Source of the DNA: Alkalinema sp. FACHB-956
Lineage (GTDB): Bacteria > Cyanobacteriota > Cyanobacteriia > Leptolyngbyales > Leptolyngbyaceae
Assembly: GCF_014697025.1 (NCBI RefSeq)
Contig: NZ_JACJRC010000021.1
Span: 34,521 to 98,520, forward strand
DNA length: 64,000 nt
Direction: 5' to 3'
Under the pieces are notes generated by a model. The model did no database searches, was not told the origin of the DNA, and saw only the letters and a program-made list of their open reading frames with translations. Position 1 is the first letter of the stretch; each line of letters begins with the position of its first letter. Below, piece by piece: positions 8,430-18,423 of this stretch. A program made the translations under genes and the position numbers.

Positions 8430-9380
8430 GTGACAACCATGCAGTCCTGGCACGATCGAATTGGCTTTCAGCGCGATTGGTTTTGGCGAGGCTGGAAAAT
8501 TCGCTATAGCTATGCAACTCACGCCGCTGCTTCGGACGCAACCCCCATTCTGCTGCTCCATGGGTTTGGAGCCTCGATCGGGCATTGGCGGCATAATGTA
8601 CCCCTTCTGAGTCAGCACCATCCGGTCTATGCCTTGGATTTACTGGGCTTTGGGGCGTCAGAAAAGGCGATCGCGGCCTATGGAACGGCCCTCTGGGTGG
8701 AACAGGTGTATGCGTTTTGGCAGGAATTTATCCGTCGTCCGATCGTGCTGGTGGGCAATTCCCTGGGATCAGTGGTCTGTGTGGGGTTGGCGGCTAAGCA
8801 TCCCGACATGGTGGCGGGGCTCGCTTTGATTAACCTCCCGGACTTTTCCGCTGTAGAAATGCCCGCATGGATGCAAAAGATCGTGCAACCCCTGGGTAAC
8901 TGGATGAAGGGATTTTTTACCCTGCCCCCGATTTTTGTGCCCTTTTTCCACTGGGTTCGTCAACCGACTCGGATTCGATCGTGGGTCAAGGGAGCCTACC
9001 CCGACACCAACAACATCGATGATGAATTGGTGGAGATTCTCAGCCATCCCCCCAATGAAGTGGGAGCCGCCCGCACCTTGGCGGCCATGGTCAAAGGGCA
9101 GCGCCAACTCCCACCGGAATACACTGCCCGCTATGCGCTGCCTCAAATTTCGATCCCGATTTTATTGGTGTGGGGGCTTCAGGACACGATGGTTCCCCCC
9201 AGCCTAGCCCGCAAGTTTGTCGAATTTAATCCAGCGGTCAAGCTCGTGGAAATTCCCCAGGCGGGCCATTGCCCCCACGATGAATGTCCAGATGTGTTCA
9301 ATCCGATTTTGCTAGATTGGCTCCAGTCTTGGACTGCCCCTTCGAGCGTCCCCGCAAGTTCCGAGCTTCCCTGCAAGTGA
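8430..9380 (+). CDS. Alpha/beta hydrolase
   Basis: A 316-residue alpha/beta-hydrolase. Visible elements are the oxyanion-hole HGFGAS after strand beta3, the nucleophile elbow GNSLGS (Ser nucleophile), the acid in WGLQDTMVP and the catalytic His in AGHCPHDE. A lid region rich in hydrophobics and Trp lies between residues ~140 and 200. Cyanobacterial and plastid relatives include chlorophyll dephytylase/pheophytinase-like esterases, but the substrate cannot be read from sequence. The start is GTG 8430, because GGGAGG (8419-8424) sits 5 nt upstream; a TTG at 8415 precedes that site and is unlikely. Confidence 0.85.
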   Translation: MTTMQSWHDRIGFQRDWFWRGWKIRYSYATHAAASDATPILLLHGFGASIGHWRHNVPLLSQHHPVYALDLLGFGASEKAIAAYGTALWVEQVYAFWQEFIRRPIVLVGNSLGSVVCVGLAAKHPDMVAGLALINLPDFSAVEMPAWMQKIVQPLGNWMKGFFTLPPIFVPFFHWVRQPTRIRSWVKGAYPDTNNIDDELVEILSHPPNEVGAARTLAAMVKGQRQLPPEYTARYALPQISIPILLVWGLQDTMVPPSLARKFVEFNPAVKLVEIPQAGHCPHDECPDVFNPILLDWLQSWTAPSSVPASSELPCK

Positions 9381-9409
9381 CGCTGCGGGAAATTGATCCC
9401 CAGAGATTT

Positions 9410-9733
9410 TTAATGGGCAGACCCTAGCTTGCGGAAATGCTGAAGCACCCCCGTGGCAGACAAGATGGCTGCAATATTGGAATGCACGCCCATCAGTGAT
9501 AATTTGGCCGATCGCTGTTTGGCGATGGCCAGTCCTTGGATCAAAATGTGGGCTGCATCTAGTTCCACAACATGGGTTTGGCTCAAGTCCAAGATCACAC
9601 CACTGTGGGGCTGAATTTTTTGGTGGAATTGATCCGCCAATTGCTTGACTCCGGCGGCATCAATGTGGGCGGGCATTCGAATGATTGTTAATTCCTGAGT
9701 TGCATCCAGCATAGACAGATACTCATCTCGCAT
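9410..9733 (-). CDS. STAS-domain protein (anti-sigma factor antagonist type)
   Basis: A 107-residue single STAS domain (IIRMPAHIDAAGVKQLADQF, then VILDLSQTHVVELDAAHILIQGLA). In SpoIIAA-type antagonists the regulatory phosphoserine sits in a D-S-x-G position; here the matching stretch reads VVELDAAHIL, so the serine is replaced by alanine and switching by a kinase of the SpoIIAB type is doubtful. No kinase or phosphatase gene is near. It lies convergent with the hydrolase gene, 29 bp apart. The ATG at 9733 and an internal ATG six codons later (MLDATQELT) are both possible starts. Confidence 0.75.
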   Translation of the reverse strand: MRDEYLSMLDATQELTIIRMPAHIDAAGVKQLADQFHQKIQPHSGVILDLSQTHVVELDAAHILIQGLAIAKQRSAKLSLMGVHSNIAAILSATGVLQHFRKLGSAH

Positions 9734-9843
9734 CCTCCTATGTAAGCAATCTCAGCGATCGCCATCATCCGTAAAATCAGCTTTGTCGCGCCCCCTCAAC
9801 CTATGCGACCATCGTAAAAGTACGGTTATTGGGCAAATATCCT

Positions 9844-10473
9844 GTGAATCAAGACTTGGAACCTTCTTCTCCTGCATCTGTTGCGCCAGAAACCACCGTG
9901 CCCACCAAGGCGGGGGATCGGGTGAGCGATCGGCCCCAGGAGGTGGATACCTTTCGGATTTCGCCGCTGATTCGTGGGACATTACTGAGCCTATATGCGG
10001 CGTTGACGATTCCTTTACCCTTTTTAGCGGAGTTTACCCAAGCCCCCGTTCCAGCCAATTGGTTGTGGGTTGGGCTGGGTCTGGGAGCGATCGCGCTGTA
10101 CGGAGCCTTGAGTGAGCGGGTCGTGGTCGATGGCCAGGGGGTGCAAGTGACCTATCCGGCTTGGGTGCCCCAGTTGTTTCGGAAAGGCTGGCAGGTGGCC
10201 TGGGAAGAAATTGCAGCCTTGAAGCCTAGAAGCACGGGACAAGGTGGATTGGTTTATTATTTTGTAACGAAATCGGGGGAAGGCTTTCTGCTACCGATGC
10301 GGATTGTTGGGTTTTCCCGGTTTGTGCGGCGGGTGCAGGCGGAAACGGGGATCGATACGACGGATGTGAAACCCCTGTCCCAGCCCTGGATGTACATCAT
10401 TCTCTTCGGCTTCACGGTACTGCTGTTGCTGATAGATGCCTGGACGATCGGGGTGGCGATCGGTGGGCAATAG
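9844..10473 (+). CDS. Membrane protein with PH-like soluble domain, unknown function
   Basis: About 209 residues. A Pro/Glu-rich start is followed by two membrane helices (IRGTLLSLYAALTIPLPFLA and WLWVGLGLGAIALYGAL). A beta-rich segment with the look of a bacterial PH/YdbT-like domain follows (RVVVDGQGVQVTYPAW, WEEIAALKPR, YYFVTKSGEGFLLP), and a last membrane helix forms the C-terminus (MYIILFGFTVLLLLIDAW). No known family name comes to mind. GTG 9844 is used; TTG 9829 is the alternative. The next gene, an ABC ATPase, starts within or just after its end, so the two are probably co-transcribed. Confidence 0.65.
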   Translation: MNQDLEPSSPASVAPETTVPTKAGDRVSDRPQEVDTFRISPLIRGTLLSLYAALTIPLPFLAEFTQAPVPANWLWVGLGLGAIALYGALSERVVVDGQGVQVTYPAWVPQLFRKGWQVAWEEIAALKPRSTGQGGLVYYFVTKSGEGFLLPMRIVGFSRFVRRVQAETGIDTTDVKPLSQPWMYIILFGFTVLLLLIDAWTIGVAIGGQ

Positions 10474-10516
10474 CGTGGATGGCAATCGAGACTGGAAGCG
10501 TGGGGGAGCAGCGGGA

Positions 10517-11356
10517 ATGCAGGCGGGTATTGGGCAAAATCAACCCTCTCCAGTCCAGGGAACGCCCCTGATCCAACTGGAAAAGGTCGGTCTCACGTTG
10601 GGGCAGCAAGCGAGCACCCGAACCCAAGGCTGGTTTGGCAAACGGTCAGCGCTGACATTACCGGGGTACCCCGTTTTTCAGGGCGTTTCAGGGAAGATTC
10701 ATGCGGGCGATCGCTGGGCCGTGATTGGGGCAGTGGGCAGTGGCAAAACGTCGTTGTTGCGGCTGCTGAATCGGCTGATGGACCCAACGCAGGGGCGCTT
10801 GTTTTGGCAGGGGCAGCCCTACGATCGCGTTCCCATTGCGACATTGCGACAGCAGATTATGGCCGTGGCCCAGGAGCCGAAGTTACTGGGCATGACGGTA
10901 CAGCAGGCGTTGGAATACCCACTCCGGCTGAGAAACTTAGCCCCGGAGGAAATCAACGATCGGGTCAAGGCTTGTCTGGCTCAAATGACGATCCCCGATG
11001 CATGGCTCGCCAAAACAGAAGCCCAACTTTCGGCTGGGCAACGACAATGGGTTGCGATCGCGCGGGGGATAATCGCTCAGCCAACGGTCTTACTGCTGGA
11101 TGAACCAACGGCCTATTTGGATCCGAAGTTGATTCAACAATTAACGGAATGCCTGCTGCCCGCCAAAACCGTGCCAACGGTGATCATCGCCACCCATGAC
11201 ATTCCCTGGATCCAAGATATATGCACCTCGGCCATGTACTTGACCGATCGTCGGGGACAATGGTTCACCGATCGGCCTGACTGGGCAGGGTTACAAGCCC
11301 AACTGAGCCAAGCTCGGCAGCAACTTGCGGCGGAATGGGATGAACCCCTCGAATAG
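10517..11356 (+). CDS. ABC transporter ATP-binding protein
   Basis: An ABC-type ATPase with all core motifs: Walker A GAVGSGKTS, Q-loop near VAQEPKLLG, signature LSAGQRQ, Walker B VLLLDEPTA, D-loop YLD and the H-loop IIATHD. The architecture and size (~280 residues) resemble single-domain ATPases of the YbbL/FetA sort. However, no permease gene lies beside it; the upstream partner is the PH-like membrane protein. ATG 10517 is chosen because GGAG lies 8 nt upstream. GTG 10463, which would overlap the upstream stop codon, and ATG 10436 are in frame and cannot be excluded. The substrate is unknown. Confidence 0.85.
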   Translation: MQAGIGQNQPSPVQGTPLIQLEKVGLTLGQQASTRTQGWFGKRSALTLPGYPVFQGVSGKIHAGDRWAVIGAVGSGKTSLLRLLNRLMDPTQGRLFWQGQPYDRVPIATLRQQIMAVAQEPKLLGMTVQQALEYPLRLRNLAPEEINDRVKACLAQMTIPDAWLAKTEAQLSAGQRQWVAIARGIIAQPTVLLLDEPTAYLDPKLIQQLTECLLPAKTVPTVIIATHDIPWIQDICTSAMYLTDRRGQWFTDRPDWAGLQAQLSQARQQLAAEWDEPLE

Positions 11357-11389
11357 ATGGCTGGTGGTTCAAGGGGGCGAGGAATTGTG

Positions 11390-12145
11390 TTAGGGCACCG
11401 ATCGGGCGATCGCGATATTAGGCTGGGGGTAGTTCGCCGGGGGGCGGCCCACGGTGGAGTTCAAGCTTTCTAAGTTCAATCGATAGCCCACATTCCGCAC
11501 GGTTTGAATCAGGCTGGGCTGATGGGGATCGATTTCGACTTTTTTGCGTAGCGAAAGGATATGGGTATCCACGGTACGCGGGTTGTCGATTTCGTCAGGC
11601 CAGGCCCGTTGCAGGAGTTCCGATCGGCTGAGGGGCGACCCCCCGGCCTGAGCCAGGACGTACAACAGGCTGAATTCCTGGGGCGTGAGTTCAATGCGTT
11701 CCCCAGCAAAGCGAACCCGCCGATGTACCAGATCAATTTTGAGGCTGCCGTAGTCTAGGAAGGCCGGCGGGGCGGCCATGCGTGCCCGACGGGTGAGGGC
11801 ATCGATGCGCGCCAAAAACTCTTGCATCCCAAAGGGTTTCGTCAAATAGTCATCGGCACCGGCACGTAACCCTTGCACAATGTCAGCCTCGGTGGACTGG
11901 GCAGACAGCATCAAAATCATCACCTGGGGCTGCTGACGGAGCCAGCGACAAAACTCAAGACCTTCGCCCCCAGGTAAATCGTTACTGACGATTACGAGAT
12001 TGGGTTGCCGAGCCTGGAAGGCTTCACGAGCCTGCAGGCAATCGGCGGACTGAAACACTTGGTAACCCGCCTGCTGGAGGTGCCACCCGAGCAGCGATCG
12101 CAGGTGCGGATTTCCCTCGATAATTTGTATACAAACGGATCCCAC
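11390..12145 (-). CDS. OmpR/PhoB-type response regulator, phospho-acceptor Asp missing
   Basis: A 251-residue two-domain regulator. The receiver domain (1-120) keeps the Ser/Thr (MLSAQ) and Lys (DDYLTKPF) positions. The acidic pair reads E-G-N (10-12), and the phospho-acceptor position reads Ser54 in LVIVSNDLPGGEG where Asp is expected (an Asp occurs two residues later). The C-terminal winged helix (about 130-225) is complete, with LTPQEFSLLYVLAQ, the recognition helix RTVDTHILSLRKKV and the hairpin TVRNVGYRL. It probably binds DNA without His-Asp phosphorylation, like other atypical response regulators. The start is GTG 12145. No histidine kinase is nearby. A proline/asparagine tail follows the DNA-binding domain. 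Confidence 0.85.
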   Translation of the reverse strand: MGSVCIQIIEGNPHLRSLLGWHLQQAGYQVFQSADCLQAREAFQARQPNLVIVSNDLPGGEGLEFCRWLRQQPQVMILMLSAQSTEADIVQGLRAGADDYLTKPFGMQEFLARIDALTRRARMAAPPAFLDYGSLKIDLVHRRVRFAGERIELTPQEFSLLYVLAQAGGSPLSRSELLQRAWPDEIDNPRTVDTHILSLRKKVEIDPHQPSLIQTVRNVGYRLNLESLNSTVGRPPANYPQPNIAIARSVP

Positions 12146-12449
12146 GGGGGTGAATGCCTGAAACTTACGTCAACAGCCTAGCAAAGCCTTTTGGTTTGGA
12201 TTTGTAAAGCAGGTTACGCCCTAGGGTGGAGAGTTGACAAATTTTCAGTTATTTGATTGTTCTTAGGATTCCAATTTGTGGCGAAGGAGAGATCCCCTGC
12301 GGTTTCTGGGGCGATCGTCTCCGTATAATGACTCACGCAATGTTACTTAATGGAGATTAAATTACCGTGTAATCTCTACATCAAACGATGGAGGATCGGA
12401 GAGAATTGATCTTAAGATAGGAGTTAAGATAGCTTTCCTCTAGGAGTCT
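12146..12449. other. Divergent intergenic region with TATAAT and small inverted repeat
   Basis: A 304-bp gap between divergent genes. A perfect TATAAT (12324-12329) has no good -35 box at 17 bp. A 7-bp inverted repeat (GAGATTA at 12354-12360, TAATCTC at 12370-12376) lies about 25 bp downstream of it and could be an operator or leader hairpin for the gene at 12450. Confidence 0.4.
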
Positions 12450-12704
12450 ATGCTTCAAGATGCACGCACCATTCGCTTTTACCAACGGCTCTCGGATGCG
12501 CTTGTAGAGCTGTGGAATCGTGGGTATCGTTTTGATGACCTTCGCCTCTATTTGGATGGCTACATTGCCGCCCTGCGCCATAGCGACAGCCTCGAGCCGT
12601 TTCAGATTAATCGTTTAGAAGAGGAGATTACTCGCTACTTGTACGATGCTTCGAATTTTGAGATGCCAGAGCCACAGCCAGATTGGGACTTGGGCTATTA
12701 CTAA
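12450..12704 (+). CDS. Small conserved cyanobacterial protein (DUF6761-like)
   Basis: Eighty-four residues, highly helical and acidic at the end (FEMPEPQPDWDLGYY). The segment WNRGYRFDDLRLYLDGYIAALRHS is a pattern I associate with a cyanobacteria-only family (DUF6761). There is no membrane segment and no known function. A TAGGAG ribosome site lies just before ATG 12450, and a strong terminator follows at 12720. It appears to be a single-gene unit with a long leader. Confidence 0.7.
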   Translation: MLQDARTIRFYQRLSDALVELWNRGYRFDDLRLYLDGYIAALRHSDSLEPFQINRLEEEITRYLYDASNFEMPEPQPDWDLGYY

Positions 12705-12719
12705 TCCTGGGAAATAACG

Positions 12720-12760
12720 AACCCCTCGACCAAGCTGCGGAAGAGGGGTTTGTGGTTTTT
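12720..12760 (+). terminator. Rho-independent terminator
   Basis: An 8-bp stem AACCCCTC/GAGGGGTT (12720-12727 and 12743-12750) is followed by TGTGGTTTTT. It lies 16 bp after the stop codon of the gene at 12450. Confidence 0.85.
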
Positions 12761-12831
12761 AGGGATCGGTTGCCCTGCCCACGGCGATGTCCAGTGACCT
12801 GACCATAATGGCCGTACCCAGAATGCACCCC

Positions 12832-13155
12832 CTAGGATGCAAGGGCTACTTCGACCATTTGTTGGAGCTCGCCTTTTTGGTACAGCTCGATCATGATGTC
12901 TGAACCGCCAATGAACTCACCATTAATGTAGACCTGGGGAATGGTGGGCCAGTTGGAGTAGTCTTTGATGCCTTGGCGAATTTCGTAGTCTGCGAGAATA
13001 TCGAAGGTTTCGAAGGGGACGCCGAGGACGTTGAGGATCTGTACGACGTTGTTGGAGAAGCCGCACTGGGGCATGAGTTTGTTGCCTTTCATGAAAACCA
13101 TGATTTTGTTGTTTTGAATCAGGTCTTCGATGCGTTGTTTTACTTCTGGGGTCAT
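12832..13155 (-). CDS. grxD: Monothiol glutaredoxin, Grx4 family (CGFS type)
   Basis: A 107-residue single-domain monothiol glutaredoxin. The active-site motif CGFS stands at residues 31-34 (KLMPQCGFSNN), followed by the glutathione-binding WPTIPQVYINGEFIGGSDI. CGFS glutaredoxins bind a bridging 2Fe-2S cluster with glutathione and pass it on, often with BolA proteins. A bolA gene lies directly upstream on the same strand with a 35-bp gap, so the two known interaction partners form one unit here. The symbol grxD follows the bacterial convention; cyanobacterial annotations often use grx3 or no symbol. Confidence 0.92.
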   Translation of the reverse strand: MTPEVKQRIEDLIQNNKIMVFMKGNKLMPQCGFSNNVVQILNVLGVPFETFDILADYEIRQGIKDYSNWPTIPQVYINGEFIGGSDIMIELYQKGELQQMVEVALAS

Positions 13156-13190
13156 AGTGTTTGCGACGGGTGAGTGATTTGAATTAGACG

Positions 13191-13433
13191 TTACACCTTA
13201 GCGGCCCATTCTTCGGGGGTGAAGGTGTTGAGCGCGAGGGCGTGGATGGCCTCGGTTGCCATGGCTTGTTTGACGGCTGCGTAGACCATTTGGTGCTGTT
13301 GCACGCGGCGTTTACCTGCGAAGGCGTCGGAAACGACGGTGACTTCGAAATGGGAGCCATCATTGGTAAAAACCTGAACTTTGGCATCCGGAATTTCAGC
13401 CGTAATCATTGCTTCAACCTGATCCGGATTCAC
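13191..13433 (-). CDS. bolA: BolA family protein
   Basis: An 80-residue BolA-type protein with the class II KH-like fold: [41 protein letters not shown] and the C-terminal helix. The conserved His is in VQQHQMVY; BolA proteins use such a His to share an Fe-S cluster with CGFS glutaredoxins. The start is GTG 13433, since AAAGGAG (complement of 13442-13448) sits 8 nt upstream; the ATG at 13466 lies before that site. The pairing with grxD downstream supports a role in Fe-S cluster handling or redox signalling. Confidence 0.88.
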   Translation of the reverse strand: MNPDQVEAMITAEIPDAKVQVFTNDGSHFEVTVVSDAFAGKRRVQQHQMVYAAVKQAMATEAIHALALNTFTPEEWAAKV

Positions 13434-13655
13434 GATCGCTGCTCCTTTAAAGTCTAGACTGCACATTTCACTCTTTCCAGTCTAGCGGTTCCTGGCGATT
13501 GGTTTCATTATGGCGATGGGGTGGGTGTCATAGAAAGTAGACTATCCCCCCTAAGGCATGAAGTAATCGCTGATTGAGTGATTGCTGATGGGCCGATCGC
13601 TGCAATGATGGTTGAATGATTGCTAAATGATCGCTAAATGATTGTTGAATGATTG

Positions 13656-14288
13656 TTACTGCGGAACCAGTTCGGTACTCAGTTCATTGACCTTGCGCCG
13701 TTGCAGCGTTTGGGATTCCGATCGGGGCAAGAGATCAAACACTTCCCGCAGGACATCATCGGATTTTTCAAAGGGCACCTTACCCACTTCATCGAGGCGC
13801 ACTTGGCCCTTTTGGTCAAAAATGACTGTTTGGGGAATATAGCCCTGGTAATAATAGGCGGGTTCCGTCGGTTCGTAGTCTTCTTTGAGCGGGAGGGAGT
13901 CTACTCGAATCGCAATAAAGCTTGCAGCACGACCATAGAAGGCTTGCAGTTGGGAAACCGTCAGTGAATATTCCTTGCAATCGCTGCTGTCATCGGCATA
14001 GAACACCACGATCGCGGGTTTTTCTTTCTTGATGGTATCTGCCAGGGTGATCCGAGGGGGAATCAGGGAGCCATTTCCGGCATAGAGCGCAAAAATGTCG
14101 CCATCAAAGCGATCGTCATTCAGGGCAGCCTGGGCGGGTGACGGGAAACAGAACAGCAGAGCCAACACACAGAGACTGACCACAGTTGCGAGTTTCCGGA
14201 GATAGCCGCTGAAGGTTCTCAGAGTGTGAAGGGGCTGGAGAGGACTAAGCATTTTTGAGAGGGCAGCGGACATAAAACGGGTTCCCAA
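13656..14288 (-). CDS. Thioredoxin-fold protein, probable thylakoid photosystem I accumulation factor
   Basis: A 210-residue protein with an N-terminal hydrophobic signal (LATVVSLCVLALLFCFPSPAQAA, residues ~33-55) ending in an Ala-x-Ala cleavage-like site. A thioredoxin-like domain follows (KPAIVVFYADDSSDCKEYS, then GYIPQTVIFDQKGQV). The usual CxxC is replaced by SSDC, so it is not a classical disulfide reductase. The pattern matches the cyanobacterial family annotated as thylakoid membrane photosystem I accumulation factor. It is on the same strand as bolA and grxD, 189 bp upstream of bolA. The exact Met among M1, M6 and M13 is uncertain. Confidence 0.7.
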   Translation of the reverse strand: MGTRFMSAALSKMLSPLQPLHTLRTFSGYLRKLATVVSLCVLALLFCFPSPAQAALNDDRFDGDIFALYAGNGSLIPPRITLADTIKKEKPAIVVFYADDSSDCKEYSLTVSQLQAFYGRAASFIAIRVDSLPLKEDYEPTEPAYYYQGYIPQTVIFDQKGQVRLDEVGKVPFEKSDDVLREVFDLLPRSESQTLQRRKVNELSTELVPQ

Positions 14289-14388
14289 GAAGGTTTTGAA
14301 AGGTTTGCGCCTTCACGATTTTACCTGACGGGCTTACCTTTCCCGCTAGGCTTCTTGCTGGAATTGCGTTGAGGGAACCGTCCCAACT

Positions 14389-14610
14389 TTAGGATTCAGA
14401 GTCTTTGGGTTGTGCGGAGTCGGTCGATCGCGGTTGCAACAGGGTCTGGAACCAGTCCACTGGTAGCTTGTCGTAATTGGAAATGACGGCTAGCACAATT
14501 CCACCCAGAATAAAAATCGGAAAGGGAATCGTGAGGTGTTTCAACCACTGAAACCCCTCTACCATGCCGAATACGACTAAGAAACAGGCGATGGCAAACC
14601 GTAAGTTCAT
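14389..14610 (-). CDS. Small membrane protein, conserved in cyanobacteria
   Basis: Seventy-three residues with two hydrophobic segments (AIACFLVVFGMVEGFQWL and IPFPIFILGGIVLAVISNY) and a polar C-terminal tail. The MNLRFAIA start and the FGMVEGFQWLKH stretch look conserved among cyanobacteria in my memory, but the family has no known role. It lies upstream of, and on the same strand as, the thioredoxin-fold gene, 100 bp away. ATG 14610 is the natural start. Confidence 0.6.
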   Translation of the reverse strand: MNLRFAIACFLVVFGMVEGFQWLKHLTIPFPIFILGGIVLAVISNYDKLPVDWFQTLLQPRSTDSAQPKDSES

Positions 14611-17323
<2,713 letters not shown>

Positions 17324-17350
17324 TAGTCGATTGTTCAATGCTACAGATGA

Positions 17351-17460
17351 GATCCCCCCTAGCCCCCCTTAAAAAGGGGGGAATTCAGTCAAATTCTTTC
17401 AAAGTTCCCCTTTTTCTTGGCGTAGCCTCTCCGAAGGAGATAGGGGGATTTGGGGGGATC
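17351..17460. repeat. MITE-like element, copy 1
   Basis: A 110-bp element bounded by a perfect terminal inverted repeat GATCCCCCC/GGGGGGATC, with an inner palindrome around CCCCCCTTAAAAAGGGGGG. It shares the core TTCTTTCAAAGT.CCCC and the right end with a second copy at 34848-34949. An extra internal piece (GCGTAGCCTCTCCGAAGGAG) looks like another dispersed cyanobacterial repeat nested inside. No open frame; it also follows ligA closely and may act as its terminator. Confidence 0.75.
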
Positions 17461-17559
17461 GTTATGGGTCGCAATGAGAAATTGATTGGGTCTCAATCAG
17501 TTTTGCTTGGGGGTGGGAGGAGGTAATAAATGATACCTGGCAAATTTTTGAAATACGGA

Positions 17560-17588
17560 TTGACAGGAGCTTTAGTTCTTCGTAGGCT
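17560..17588 (+). promoter_or_regulatory. Sigma70-type promoter for the candidate ncRNA
   Basis: A perfect -35 TTGACA (17560-17565), a 17-bp spacer and a -10 TAGGCT (17583-17588, TAnnnT type). The predicted start is around 17595-17597. It is one of the best sigma70-like promoters in the window. Confidence 0.6.
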
Positions 17589-17596
17589 TGTTTTTC

Positions 17597-17815
17597 ATAG
17601 CGGCTCCGTGGACATCCTTCTTTGATGAAATGGGTTGGCATGAAGCACGGGGACGCTGGGATCCTGAAAATTTAGGGCACTACCTGGGATTGCGCGAACA
17701 ACCCCAAGTAGCTATCCCCCTCGCTGGTCGTGCAGCAAGGAGGCTTGTTGAGAATTTTAACATTCGATCGAGCCACTCTTGTTTGTGATGTCAAACGGGG
17801 TGGCTCTAAATTTTT
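17597..17815 (+). ncRNA. Candidate structured small RNA, about 215 nt
   Basis: The unit has its own promoter (17560-17588) and terminator (17770-17815). Between them the RNA can fold into a rod: GCACG 17645-17649 with CGTGC 17729-17733, GGGAT 17658-17662 with ATCCC 17714-17718, and CTAC.TGGG 17680-17688 with CCCA.GTAG 17703-17711. An outer TCCTT/AAGGA pair (17615-17619, 17737-17741) extends the rod. A size near 200 nt and a rod shape recall 6S RNA, but I cannot match conserved 6S bases, so the class is open. A competing reading is a 52-codon frame from ATG 17630, which lacks a ribosome site and ends inside the terminator. Confidence 0.45.
17770..17815 (+). terminator. Rho-independent terminator
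   Basis: A two-part hairpin: outer stem GAGCCAC/GTGGCTC (17770-17776, 17800-17806), inner stem GTTTG/CAAAC, then TAAATTTTT. It ends the candidate small RNA and lies before the ribosome site of the gene at 17854. Confidence 0.75.
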
Positions 17816-17853
17816 GGGCTTTCTTCCGATTCACTACAGGAGAAGCTCACATT

Positions 17854-18072
17854 ATGGCGAAAGGTTCTAGCGATCGGAGCGATCGTTCGGTTGAACATGA
17901 GAAACAACGCTTACAGATCCACTTAATCGGTCATCAAGAATTTATTCAGGATACGATTAATCAATTGCATGTTCATCGGATTGCAGACAGGATTCACTGG
18001 AGTCAACCAATGAAGATTGTCCATTCCGACGGGCAATACATCAGCATCCTCAGTCGCGAACGTCTGCGGTAA
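17854..18072 (+). CDS. Small conserved hypothetical protein
   Basis: A 72-residue basic protein with a Ser/Asp/Arg-rich start and a histidine-rich middle (HLIGHQEFIQDTINQLHVHRIADRIHWSQP). It ends YISILSRERLR. No membrane segment or known motif. A clear AGGAGA (17838-17843) lies 10 nt before ATG 17854, which decides the start against the upstream in-frame codons that run through the terminator. I vaguely recognise the WS.P...YISIL.R ending from other cyanobacteria but cannot name a family. Confidence 0.6.
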   Translation: MAKGSSDRSDRSVEHEKQRLQIHLIGHQEFIQDTINQLHVHRIADRIHWSQPMKIVHSDGQYISILSRERLR

Positions 18073-18423
18073 TGGTGTAGTATCGGTGTCCCGCAGGTTT
18101 GTTTGTCTGACAGTCTGTGGGAACACTCGATATTACGATTAATTTCCTGTCTTAAAGATTTTATGAACAAAGGTACTGGCATTGGAAGAGACGTTATACT
18201 GCAATTAGTCAGCCTAAGATCACAAATTAGGTGTTAGATAGACATTGTGCTACTTAATCGCCTTTTTGGGGTTAGATGGAAATATTTCTGACTGAAACTC
18301 TAATTTGGGATGTTAGGTAGACTCAATTCTATCCGACAATAAGCTATGCTGCCCCTGGCACTTGATCTGCTCTCTTGAATCATATTCAAAAATTTTTCGT
18401 GTATAAGTAAGATTAGAGTGTTT
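18073..18423. other. AT-rich intergenic region
   Basis: 351 bp, distinctly AT-rich and free of HIP1 octamers. I see no promoter pair, repeat or RNA gene in it. It marks the left edge of a segment with a different base composition that continues to about 19900. Confidence 0.4.

Noticed and set aside
17588..17788. Possible 66-codon gene MFFIAAPWTSFFDEMG...
   Set aside because: Its start lies in the -10 box of a good promoter, it has no ribosome site and it ends inside a terminator hairpin; a structured RNA fits better, though the shorter frame from 17630 is kept as an alternative.
17597..17815. Firm 6S RNA call
   Set aside because: Size and rod shape suit, but I cannot match conserved positions from memory, and the internal loops do not clearly form the 6S bubble.
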